Source: Bacillus sp. Cs-700
GTDB lineage: Bacteria > Bacillota > Bacilli > Bacillales > Guptibacillaceae
Direction of reading: 5' to 3'
Length of the DNA stretch: 64,000 nucleotides
Assembly (NCBI RefSeq): GCF_011082085.1
Contig: NZ_CP041063.1
Coordinates: forward strand, 3,086,001-3,150,000
Shown: positions 9,618 through 16,783 of the stretch, piece after piece
Position numbering within the stretch: the stretch's first letter is position 1
Layout: every line of letters begins with the position of its first letter
Notes under the pieces: model-generated
Told to the model about the DNA's origin: nothing
The model's database searches: none
Seen by the model: the letters and a program-made list of their open reading frames with translations, nothing else
Made by a program: the position numbers and the translations under genes

Positions 9618-10064
9618 GTGAAACAGCAACCTACAGTGACGTATCGGGATGGGATGAACGGAAACAAATGTGTATTGGGAAGAAAATACACATTAACACA
9701 CTCTGATATCACTGGTGAGCTATTTTTAACGATTGGAAAAGAATATGCCATTGATCGTATTTCTTTCATTCGAGATGAGGTGCTTGGAAGCTTTCGAAAC
9801 GACTGTGGATTGTATTATTACGCATACGTTTTAGTGGATGATCCAACTGAAGAAGGGAGAGAACAAGTAAGGTATCGTATATTTCGAAAAGAGTTGCCAG
9901 GGGCATTATCTGCTATAAGAGTAGGAGATATGGGGTTATTTCAAACTTATCCGGAACTTGATGATGTACCGATTTGGATTTACTTTGATTCTAATGAAGA
10001 ACAGTGGGAAGCTTACGAATACTATGGCTCATTTAGAGAATATAGAAACAGCCAGCACAAATAG
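9618..10064 (+). CDS. Staygreen-family protein
   Basis: 148 residues from GTG 9618, after a GGGAGAGGGTGAT ribosome site. The core R-K-Y-T-L-T-H-S-D-I-T-G-E-L-F-L-T-I-G followed by a R-D-E-V motif is the signature I associate with the staygreen (SGR) family. Plant SGR removes Mg from chlorophyll a, and some bacterial homologues have been reported to share Mg-dechelatase activity although their hosts make no chlorophyll. The rest is acidic and aromatic-rich, with no signal peptide. It is a single gene with its own terminator. The physiological substrate in a Bacillus-type cell is unknown. Confidence 0.75.
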   Translation: MKQQPTVTYRDGMNGNKCVLGRKYTLTHSDITGELFLTIGKEYAIDRISFIRDEVLGSFRNDCGLYYYAYVLVDDPTEEGREQVRYRIFRKELPGALSAIRVGDMGLFQTYPELDDVPIWIYFDSNEEQWEAYEYYGSFREYRNSQHK

Positions 10065-10079
10065 ACTGGCTGTTTTTCT
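10046..10079 (+). terminator. Terminator of staygreen gene
   Basis: AAACAGCCAG pairs with CTGGCTGTTT around a 10-nt loop and is followed by TTCTTT. The stop codon lies in the loop. Confidence 0.8.
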
Positions 10080-10118
10080 TTATTTACAATTCACTGAGAA
10101 TGATAGGGGAATATTCGT

Positions 10119-10835
10119 TTATGGATTTGTTGTCCACAAACCTGCTGTCTTAATGAAAACACGCTTGTTCATCTTTAGTTGGGCAACGATAAATTCGGCC
10201 ATATCCTCTGGCTGGAGCATATTGTCCTGCTGTCCATCTGTTAAGTTATTCTCTACTGCAAGATCAGTGGAAACGGTACTTGGTGTTAGTGCACTAACAC
10301 GAATATCATGCTTGCGAACTTCTTGAGCAAGTGATTCAGTTAGTCCCATTAATCCAAATTTAGAAGCGCTATAGGCACTTGTTACTGGGGCACCTTTTTG
10401 TCCTGCTGTAGAAGAAATATTGATAATATCTCCTGATTGCTGTTCGATCATGTCTGGCAGTACAGCCCGAGTGACATAATAAGCACCCAGTAAGTTAACC
10501 TGAATGATTTTTTCCCATTCTGCGATTTCAAGATCCATGAAGCTCCCAAATTTTGCTATACCGGCATTATTAATAAGAATGTCGGTCTCACCAAGCTCGT
10601 CTTTGATCTTAGCAACTGCTGTTGTCACTTCTTCATTAGAAGAAACATCTGCAATTGCGTAAGAAGTTTTGACACCTTCAGCTTCAATTTCTTTCGCAAC
10701 GTTTTGAAGTGTTTCTTCTGTACGTGCGATCAGTCCAATATTGACGCCTTCTTTTGCAAGAGCGATTGCTGCTGCACGACCAATCCCTCGAGCTGCTCCA
10801 GTAATGAGCGCTGTTTTTCCTTGTAGTGCTACCAT
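10119..10835 (-). CDS. Short-chain dehydrogenase/reductase (FabG-like)
   Basis: 238 residues from ATG 10835, which has GAAGGAGG upstream; the ORF extends further in frame without a ribosome site. Classical SDR: the NAD(P)-binding T-G-A-A-R-G-I-G near residue 14, N-N-A-G, and the catalytic Ser-Tyr-Lys in I-S-S-T-A-G and Y-S-A-S-K. It resembles 3-ketoacyl-ACP reductases, but it lies outside any fatty-acid operon, so the substrate is open. It diverges from the sigma-54 activator gene, from which it is separated by about 170 bp. Confidence 0.8.
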   Translation of the reverse strand: MVALQGKTALITGAARGIGRAAAIALAKEGVNIGLIARTEETLQNVAKEIEAEGVKTSYAIADVSSNEEVTTAVAKIKDELGETDILINNAGIAKFGSFMDLEIAEWEKIIQVNLLGAYYVTRAVLPDMIEQQSGDIINISSTAGQKGAPVTSAYSASKFGLMGLTESLAQEVRKHDIRVSALTPSTVSTDLAVENNLTDGQQDNMLQPEDMAEFIVAQLKMNKRVFIKTAGLWTTNP

Positions 10836-10954
10836 GGTGATTCCTCCTTCAGTCTGTTCAAGTTCCATTCCATCGTATATTCTAGTCGTTCATTTTATTG
10901 CTGAAAAGAATTTTGCTTGAATTAACGCCTTGTATGATAAGATATGAATGTAAG

Positions 10955-10974
10955 ATTATTCAAAAATGAATAAT
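10955..10974. promoter_or_regulatory. Palindromic site 1, probable activator binding site
   Basis: ATTATTCA-AAAA-TGAATAAT, a perfect 8-bp inverted repeat with a 4-nt centre, lies 34-53 bp upstream of the sigma-54 activator ORF. The same palindrome recurs at 11018-11037 and 12240-12257. Its position upstream of the regulator's own gene suggests autoregulation. Confidence 0.55.
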
Positions 10975-11007
10975 AACTAACGAGAATATAAGGCGTTTTG
11001 TAAGAGA

Positions 11008-12414
11008 ATGACTGAAAAATATTCAGAAATGAATAAGTGGGGTGTTTATTTGACAGAGTGGAACGAATATAAAGCGATCTTTCATTCTTTGCAAGACGAT
11101 ATTCTAGTAACAGATCGAAATGGAATTATCGTCAAAGTTAGTGAGGGAACGGGTATGGTGTATGGCGTGAAAGCCAGTGACTTGATGGGTAGATCCGTTT
11201 ATGAACTTGAGAAAGAAGGATTATTTACACCATTAGCAACGCCGCTAGTAGTGAAAGAAAAGAAGCGCGTCACGTTTGTACAAACCGGTCCTGATGGGAA
11301 AAAGCTTCTTGTTACTGGCCTTCCTGTTTTCAATGATAGTGGTGAGCTTGTAAGGATTGTCAGTTATTCACACGATATAACGGAATTAATGGAAATTAAG
11401 GCTGGAATGGAAGAGATGTCTTCTGAGATGGAGCGTGTTAGAAGTGAGCTTGAACAGCTCAAACAACAACAGGATGATGGAGGATTGATTGCAAGAAGTG
11501 ATTCTATGAGAAAAATACTGGCTACTGGAAAGCAGGTTGCTGGAGTAGATGTGAACGTTCTTCTCTTAGGTGAGTCAGGGGTAGGGAAGACAGAACTTGC
11601 ACGCTACATTCATTCTAAAAGTGAACGGAGAGAGGCGCCTTTTATTGAAGTGAATTGTGGAGCCATTCCTGAGTCTTTATTTGAAGCGGAACTTTTCGGA
11701 TATGAAGATGGCGCATTTACTGGAGCTAGAAAAGGCGGCCGCATTGGTCTTGCTGAAATGGCAGCTAGTGGAACCCTTTTTCTTGATGAGATTGGAGAAC
11801 TTTCGCCACAAAATCAAGTGAAGGTATTGAAACTTATACAAGAAAAACGTTTTTATCGTTTAGGAGGCAGAAAGGAGATTAGCTCAGATTTTCGAATCAT
11901 CAGTGCGACGAATAAAGATTTAGAACAAGCAGTACGAGAGAAAGTGTTTCGAGAAGATTTATATTTTCGGTTGAATGTTGTTCCGTTAGTGATCCCCCCT
12001 TTACGAGAGAGAAAAGAAGACATCCTTCCTCTCATCCAATCGTTTGTTGATCACTTCTGCAAGGCGTACAAACGAAAGCGGATATTGAATAAAGTTGTTA
12101 TCCATGAATTAACACAGCATGTGTGGAGAGGGAATGTACGAGAGCTGATGAATTTAATTGAACGCCTTATTGTTACTTCAGATGCATTCGTTATACACGA
12201 AGAAGATTTGCCTTCTACATATAAAAAAGCAACAGAATTTTATTCAGAAATGAATAATTTTAATGAGACATTACAAGAAACGGTAGAGAAAGTTGAGAAA
12301 GAACGTCTCGAGCAAGCAAGACGATATTTTCGTACGACAACAAAAATAGCTGAGGCGCTAGGAATGAGTCAACCTACTGTAGTTAGAAAACTTAAAAAAT
12401 ACAGAATAAAATAA
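11008..12414 (+). CDS. Sigma-54-dependent transcriptional activator (PAS-AAA-Fis)
   Basis: 468 residues. A PAS sensor (about 20-130) and a short coiled coil lead to an AAA+ domain with Walker A G-E-S-G-V-G-K-T (about 188-196), the sigma-54-contacting G-A-F-T-G-A loop (about residue 235) and L-F-L-D-E-I-G. A C-terminal Fis-type helix-turn-helix (I-A-E-A-L-G-M-S-Q-P-T-V) follows. It should activate the perfect -24/-12 promoter immediately downstream, which serves a YjiH-type membrane protein and a class III aminotransferase. It resembles activators such as RocR, BkdR and the B. thuringiensis GabR. The ligand is probably the aminotransferase substrate (inference). The ATG at 11008 has only a distant AAGGCG, so the start is less certain. 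Confidence 0.88.
   Translation: MTEKYSEMNKWGVYLTEWNEYKAIFHSLQDDILVTDRNGIIVKVSEGTGMVYGVKASDLMGRSVYELEKEGLFTPLATPLVVKEKKRVTFVQTGPDGKKLLVTGLPVFNDSGELVRIVSYSHDITELMEIKAGMEEMSSEMERVRSELEQLKQQQDDGGLIARSDSMRKILATGKQVAGVDVNVLLLGESGVGKTELARYIHSKSERREAPFIEVNCGAIPESLFEAELFGYEDGAFTGARKGGRIGLAEMAASGTLFLDEIGELSPQNQVKVLKLIQEKRFYRLGGRKEISSDFRIISATNKDLEQAVREKVFREDLYFRLNVVPLVIPPLRERKEDILPLIQSFVDHFCKAYKRKRILNKVVIHELTQHVWRGNVRELMNLIERLIVTSDAFVIHEEDLPSTYKKATEFYSEMNNFNETLQETVEKVEKERLEQARRYFRTTTKIAEALGMSQPTVVRKLKKYRIK
11018..11037. promoter_or_regulatory. Palindromic site 2, inside activator gene start
   Basis: AATATTCA-GAAA-TGAATAAG is a second copy of the palindrome, within codons 4-10 of the activator gene. Its half-sites differ from copy 1 at one or two outer positions. 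It encodes part of the peptide Y-S-E-M-N. Confidence 0.45.
12240..12257. promoter_or_regulatory. Palindromic site 3, candidate upstream activator sequence
   Basis: TTATTCA-GAAA-TGAATAA, a perfect 7-bp inverted repeat, lies in the 3' part of the activator gene. Its centre is about 170 bp upstream of the -24 GG of the sigma-54 promoter. That distance is typical for enhancer-like sites of this activator class. Confidence 0.6.
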
Positions 12415-12418
12415 CTTA

Positions 12419-12435
12419 TGGCACAATACTTGCAT
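12419..12435 (+). promoter_or_regulatory. Sigma-54 (-24/-12) promoter
   Basis: TGGCAC-AATAC-TTGCAT matches the SigL consensus exactly, with GG at 12420-12421 and GC at 12432-12433. It directly follows the activator gene and points at the YjiH/aminotransferase pair. The predicted transcript start is near 12445. Confidence 0.9.
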
Positions 12436-12440
12436 GTTAA

Positions 12441-12476
12441 AAGAAGCAAAGAATGAAAATTTCTCTTGCTTCTTTT
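12441..12476 (+). terminator. Terminator-like hairpin in the 5' leader
   Basis: AAGAAGCAA pairs with TTGCTTCTT across a 16-nt loop and is followed by TT and C. It may end the activator transcript. Because it lies at or just after the sigma-54 start site it could also affect the downstream mRNA. Confidence 0.5.
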
Positions 12477-12532
12477 CTAATTTATATGCAAGAATATGAA
12501 TTAATATTAAATTTGTCGAAGGAGAGTGAAAA

Positions 12533-13930
12533 ATGGAAGTTAAACAAGAAAAGTCGTATTCTCTTGAAAGTGCCAGTCAATCGGTAAACGCTTCTCATTC
12601 AAAAAAAGCATATTCGTGGTTTATCATTCCTTCTCTAATTGGTATCTTACTATTTCTTGTCCCTGTTCCTTTTAATGGGAAAATGACGATTGGTGTAGGA
12701 ATTCTAGCCGAATCTATTCAAATAAAACTGGCTCCAATTCTACCTGGCTTTATGACGGCTATTCTCATTTTATCTGCTATTATACCTATTGTTACAAAAG
12801 CGTTTGAACCTAAGCCGATCATGCTTCGTCCTTTTCTTAAGCAACTATTCTACGTGAACTGGTTCTGGATCGGAACGAGATTGGTAGGAGCGCTCTTTGC
12901 GGTCATGACGTTATTTAAGTTTGGACCAGAATTTATCATTTCAGATGTATCAGGTGGGACGATGCTGTACTCCCTTGTACCCGTTCTTGCAGCATGGTTT
13001 CTCTTTGCAGGACTTTTAATGCCACTCCTACTGGAATTTGGATTAATGGATTTCTTTGGAACAGCCCTTCGCCATGTGATGCGCCCATTATTTAAATTAC
13101 CTGGTCGCTCATCCATCGATGCGCTTGCTTCCTGGATGGGGGCCGGAACCGTTGGTGTATTGATTACAACGAAACAGTATGAAGAAGGTTACTATACAAA
13201 AAGAGAAGCGGCTGTTATTGCAACAAACTTTTCGATCAATTCGATTGCATTCAGTCTTGTTGTTATTAGTTTTATTGGTTTAGAAGATATGTTTATTCCT
13301 TTTTACTTTACGGTTGTCGTTGCAGGGCTAGTTGCTGCATTTGTTTGTCCTCGAATTCCACCGCTATCTCGTAAAGCGGACACGTATTATGAAGGGACAG
13401 GAAAACAGATTTCAGAAGATGTTCCAGAAGGTGTTTCTAGCTTTAAATGGGGAATGCAGAAAGCGCTCGAAAAGGCTTCAGAAGTAAAAGGTGTTAAGTA
13501 TATAGCAGGGCAAGGTGTGAATACAGTGCTAGATATTTACTTCGCTTTGATCCCACTAGTGATGGCTCTAGGTACTATTGCACTTATCATTGCTGAATTC
13601 ACTCCTTTCTTTACGTATTTATCGATGCCGATTGTCCCTGTACTAGAACTGATGCAGATTCCTGAAGCAGCTGCTGCAGCTCCAGCCATGCTCGTTGGTT
13701 TTGCAGATATGTTTTTACCAGCTGTAATAGGAACGGGTATCGAAAGTGAACTTACCCGTTTTGTTATCGCGGCTGTTTCGTTAACACAACTTATCTACAT
13801 GTCGGAGATTGGGATTTTGCTAGTGAAATCTAAGATTCCGATTTCAGTTCTTGAACTAGCGATTATTTTCTTACAGCGTACAGTTATTACGCTCCCGATT
13901 ATCGTCATTATGGCTCATTTCTTTTTATAA
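12533..13930 (+). CDS. YjiH-family (nucleoside-recognition/Gate) membrane protein
   Basis: 465 residues with about ten hydrophobic segments, start ATG after AAGGAGAGTGAAA. The middle contains the Gate-type pattern L-P-G-R-S-S-I-D-A-L-A-S-W-M-G-A-G-T, and the C-terminal half has the helices E-A-A-A-A-A-P-A-M-L-V-G-F-A-D. This matches YjiH-family proteins, presumed transporters often found with amino-acid catabolic genes. It is the first gene under the sigma-54 promoter, 32 bp ahead of the aminotransferase. It may import the aminotransferase substrate, such as an omega-amino acid; that is inference. Confidence 0.78.
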   Translation: MEVKQEKSYSLESASQSVNASHSKKAYSWFIIPSLIGILLFLVPVPFNGKMTIGVGILAESIQIKLAPILPGFMTAILILSAIIPIVTKAFEPKPIMLRPFLKQLFYVNWFWIGTRLVGALFAVMTLFKFGPEFIISDVSGGTMLYSLVPVLAAWFLFAGLLMPLLLEFGLMDFFGTALRHVMRPLFKLPGRSSIDALASWMGAGTVGVLITTKQYEEGYYTKREAAVIATNFSINSIAFSLVVISFIGLEDMFIPFYFTVVVAGLVAAFVCPRIPPLSRKADTYYEGTGKQISEDVPEGVSSFKWGMQKALEKASEVKGVKYIAGQGVNTVLDIYFALIPLVMALGTIALIIAEFTPFFTYLSMPIVPVLELMQIPEAAAAAPAMLVGFADMFLPAVIGTGIESELTRFVIAAVSLTQLIYMSEIGILLVKSKIPISVLELAIIFLQRTVITLPIIVIMAHFFL

Positions 13931-13962
13931 AATAAAAGCTGAATCTAAAGGAGGAGATCACA

Positions 13963-15288
13963 TTGTCTACATCATTTGAACAGAGATACAGCAACATGTC
14001 AGACTATCTAGCACCTAGTATGGCGAAAGATCATCCTAATTTGCCTGTCGTGAAAGAAGAAGGATGCTATTACTATGGTGCTGATGGGAAGACCTACCTT
14101 GATTTTACTTCTGGGATTGCTGTTGCAAATACAGGACATCGTCATCCAAAAGTGGTACAGGCAATCAAAGATGGTGCGGATTCTCTGATGCACGGACCAT
14201 CTGGAGTTATTATGTATGACTCGATTCTTCAACTAGCTGAACGATTGCAAGGGATTATGCCAAAAGATTTGGATTGCTTTTTCTTTGCAAACAGCGGTAC
14301 TGAGGCCATAGAAGGCGCATTGAAGTTAGCGAAATATGTAACGAAGCGTCAGTACGTCATTTCATTTACAGGATGTTTTCATGGTCGATCGCTAGGAGCG
14401 CTTGGTGTGAGTACATCAAAAAGCAAATATCGTAAGTTTTTGCAACCGAATGGACTAACGTATCAAATTCCTTATGCTGATACTGCTAGTTGTCCCAAAG
14501 ATCAAAGCGTTGAAGACTATTGTGTGAAAGAACTCGAGAAGGATTTTGAGCGTCTTTTTGATCATCAGGTTACTCCTGAGGAAGTTGCGTGTGTAATTGT
14601 GGAGCCGGTACTAGGAGAGGGCGGTTACTTAATTCCTCCAAAAGAATGGCTACAGAAGGTGAGAGAGATTTGTGATCGAAACGGGATGTTACTCATTTTT
14701 GATGAGGTTCAAACAGGATTCGGACGTACAGGGAATTGGTTTGCTGCACAAACGTTTGAGGTCATACCGGACATTATGGCGATTGCAAAAGGAATTGCTT
14801 CTGGGATGCCGTTGAGTGCTACTGTCGCTTCAAAAGAATTAATGAGTCAGTGGCCAATGGGGACACACGGGACAACATTTGGTGGGAATCCAATCGCATG
14901 TTCAGCAGCGCTTGCAACGCTTGATGTGATTGAAGAGGAAGGATTACTTCAAAACTCCCGGGAAATGGGGGCATATGCTTTAGAAAAACTGGCGTTAATT
15001 AAGGAAAAGCATCAGGTGATTGGTGATGTGCGTGGTGTCGGCTTAATGATAGGCATCGAAATTGTCGACCCTGAAACAGGTGCACCTGATGGAAACGGGA
15101 TGATGCGTGTTCTAGACTTATCACTTGAAAAAGGTGTGTTATTTTATCTTTGCGGGAAGCATCAGGAAGTTATTCGAATGATCCCCCCGCTCATCATTAC
15201 AAAAGAACAGTTGGATGAAGGTCTGCGCGTTTTTGAGGAAGCTGTAACTGCTTTTGAACAAGAAAAGGCTGTCCCTGTAGGATCGTAA
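13963..15288 (+). CDS. Class III aminotransferase (4-aminobutyrate aminotransferase-like)
   Basis: 441 residues from TTG 13963, with AAAGGAGGAGATCA upstream. Fold-type I PLP enzyme: N-S-G-T-E-A for phosphate binding, the [13 protein letters not shown] signature, and PLP lysine K276 in [16 protein letters not shown] near residue 305 is typical of GabT and ornithine-type enzymes. Its place behind a sigma-54 promoter and PAS activator favours catabolism of GABA, beta-alanine or a related omega-amino acid. No succinate-semialdehyde dehydrogenase is adjacent, so the exact substrate is not fixed. Confidence 0.85.
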   Translation: MSTSFEQRYSNMSDYLAPSMAKDHPNLPVVKEEGCYYYGADGKTYLDFTSGIAVANTGHRHPKVVQAIKDGADSLMHGPSGVIMYDSILQLAERLQGIMPKDLDCFFFANSGTEAIEGALKLAKYVTKRQYVISFTGCFHGRSLGALGVSTSKSKYRKFLQPNGLTYQIPYADTASCPKDQSVEDYCVKELEKDFERLFDHQVTPEEVACVIVEPVLGEGGYLIPPKEWLQKVREICDRNGMLLIFDEVQTGFGRTGNWFAAQTFEVIPDIMAIAKGIASGMPLSATVASKELMSQWPMGTHGTTFGGNPIACSAALATLDVIEEEGLLQNSREMGAYALEKLALIKEKHQVIGDVRGVGLMIGIEIVDPETGAPDGNGMMRVLDLSLEKGVLFYLCGKHQEVIRMIPPLIITKEQLDEGLRVFEEAVTAFEQEKAVPVGS

Positions 15289-15295
15289 TAAGGTT

Positions 15296-15331
15296 AACCC
15301 TATCATGAAGTTCATGATAGGGTTTTTGCTT
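15296..15331 (+). terminator. Terminator of aminotransferase operon
   Basis: AACCCTATCATGAA and TTCATGATAGGGTT form a 14-bp perfect stem with a single-base apex, followed by TTTGCTTTT. Confidence 0.85.
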
Positions 15332-15520
15332 TTACATAACTTTTCCGGATCTAAACAAAATTCGTGCAGATTTGATCATTTCCGCGGAAATATTTATCAT
15401 AATCGCGAAATATAGATTAAAAATTCGATTGGAAGATTAAAACAGATTTATTTCGGTTTCGTACTTGGAGATCAGGGAATTGAATAGATAGTTTTAAATA
15501 GAGAGTAAAGGAGATCCAAT

Positions 15521-16132
15521 ATGTTGGAATTTCTGATTCAATTCCTGAAAGAGCTTGGCATCTGGGGTCTTTTAATTAGCAATGCGCTTGAGGCATCATC
15601 TTTGCCGTTTCCAGGGGGGATGATGACGTTAACGTATGGTTACTTATTAAATGCTTCGGTTATTGAAATGATCGGTTTTGCATTTCTGACAAGCGTGATT
15701 TATACCATTTTTAGTTTTATTCCTTATGGGATCGGTTTGAAAGTTAAGGATAAAGTAGAGAAAAAGCTTAAGAAGAAGAAAGTAGAACGTGTACAGAGAT
15801 GGTTTAGAAAATGCGGTTCATGGAGTATTGCGATTACACGCCCACTTGGTGTAGGTAACTATGTTTCTTACGTATCAGGTATGAGTAAAGTAAAAGCATG
15901 GGTATTTGCAGCACTTACCTTTGTAGGAATTTTTCCGTGGACAATTGCGATGTTATGGATCGGGAAGAATGGAAATATTAAATCAGTCCAAGCAATCTTT
16001 GGAAGTATTCAGAAATACATCTTCTTACTACTGATCGTGGCAGTTATTGGATTCATTGGGTATCACTACTATCAAAAAAGGTGTAAAATTGAACATAAGA
16101 AACAGGTAATCAACTCAGATCAAACGCCATGA
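15521..16132 (+). CDS. DedA/VTT-family membrane protein
   Basis: 203 residues from ATG 15521 with AAAGGAGAT upstream. Several membrane helices; the family pattern P-F-P-G-G near residue 29 and the conserved region I-T-R-P-L-G-V-G-N-Y-V-S-Y-V-S-G-M-S match SNARE-associated/DedA proteins, several of which move undecaprenyl phosphate or phospholipids across the membrane. The C-terminus has a last helix and a basic tail. The candidate selenoprotein starts 20 bp downstream, so the two are probably cotranscribed. The lipid substrate cannot be told. Confidence 0.82.
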   Translation: MLEFLIQFLKELGIWGLLISNALEASSLPFPGGMMTLTYGYLLNASVIEMIGFAFLTSVIYTIFSFIPYGIGLKVKDKVEKKLKKKKVERVQRWFRKCGSWSIAITRPLGVGNYVSYVSGMSKVKAWVFAALTFVGIFPWTIAMLWIGKNGNIKSVQAIFGSIQKYIFLLLIVAVIGFIGYHYYQKRCKIEHKKQVINSDQTP

Positions 16133-16151
16133 AAAGTGAGGAGAGTTTTCA

Positions 16152-16712
16152 TTGGAGCAATTAACTTATCAGCTTGAAATTCCAGAAAGTACGAATGTTA
16201 CACTTGCACAGCTAATTAATCAGAAAAAATCGATGGTTGTATTTGTCCGTCACCTTGGCTGACCAGTTTGTCGAGCTTATCTTACGCAGTTGCGTAAGCG
16301 CGTAAACGAAATTGAGAAGGAAGGCTTTCAAATTATAGCGATTGCACCTTCTAATGCCACATATATCAGTCAGTTCACAGAAGCTTTCGGAGAGTTTCCG
16401 TTTGTTATAGCGGGTGACCCGAAAAGAGAAGCCTATCGAGGGATGGGCCATCATACAATGCCAAAGTGGAAATTGCTTGGACAAGCAGCAATTGGTTTCC
16501 TTACTCGTAAAATGGATGGCTTTATTCCAAAAGAACAAAAGAAAAAAGATTTTGTTCTTAAATCAATGAAAACTCAGGATGTGTATATTCAAGGTGGAAC
16601 GTGGATTTATGATGATAGCGGGAAGCTAATCTGGCATCATATTGATCAGTCACCTGAAGACCATGCAAAAATCGATTCTGTCATTGAAGTATTAGAAAAA
16701 CATAATCGATAA
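16152..16712 (+). CDS. Candidate selenoprotein: peroxiredoxin-like (AhpC/TSA_2, SelU-like) with in-frame TGA
   Basis: One frame runs from TTG 16152 (GAGGAG eight bases upstream) to 16712 and is interrupted only by TGA at 16260-16262. Read through, it gives 186 residues of a thioredoxin-fold protein with F-V-R-H-L-G-U37-P-V-C40, exactly where AhpC/TSA_2 relatives carry R-H-x-G-C-P-x-C. Vertebrate SelU of this superfamily also has Sec in a UxxC motif. Both sides of the TGA fit the family, with no frameshift. A hairpin 18 nt after the TGA resembles a bacterial SECIS. The role would be a thiol/selenol redox enzyme or peroxidase. The alternative is a nonsense mutation of Cys, leaving a short piece starting near 16290. 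selA/B/C/D are not in this window. Confidence 0.75.
16260..16298 (+). promoter_or_regulatory. UGA codon with SECIS-like hairpin
   Basis: After the TGA (16260-16262) and an 18-nt spacer, CTTACGC (16281-16287) and GCGTAAG (16292-16298) form a perfect 7-bp stem with loop AGTT. The loop begins 25 nt after the TGA and has G in its second position followed by U, fitting the bacterial SECIS rules as I recall them (loop 16-37 nt away, G in the first two loop bases). Confidence 0.6.
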
Positions 16713-16713
16713 G

Positions 16714-16750
16714 AAAAATCGCTTCTAACCTAGGTTAGAAGCGATTTTTT
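16714..16750. terminator. Bidirectional terminator
   Basis: AAAAATCGCTTCTAACC and its perfect complement (17 bp) flank TA. T runs exist on both strands, and it lies between the candidate selenoprotein and the surface-protein gene that ends at 16784. Confidence 0.85.
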
Positions 16751-16783
16751 ACACCTATTTCTTTGGATAGAATGCTAGCTCGA

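Noticed and set aside
16290-16712. Independent 140-residue ORF starting at 16290
   Set aside because: It has no ribosome site, starts within the thioredoxin fold and lacks the first active-site segment, which is found in the same frame upstream of the TGA.
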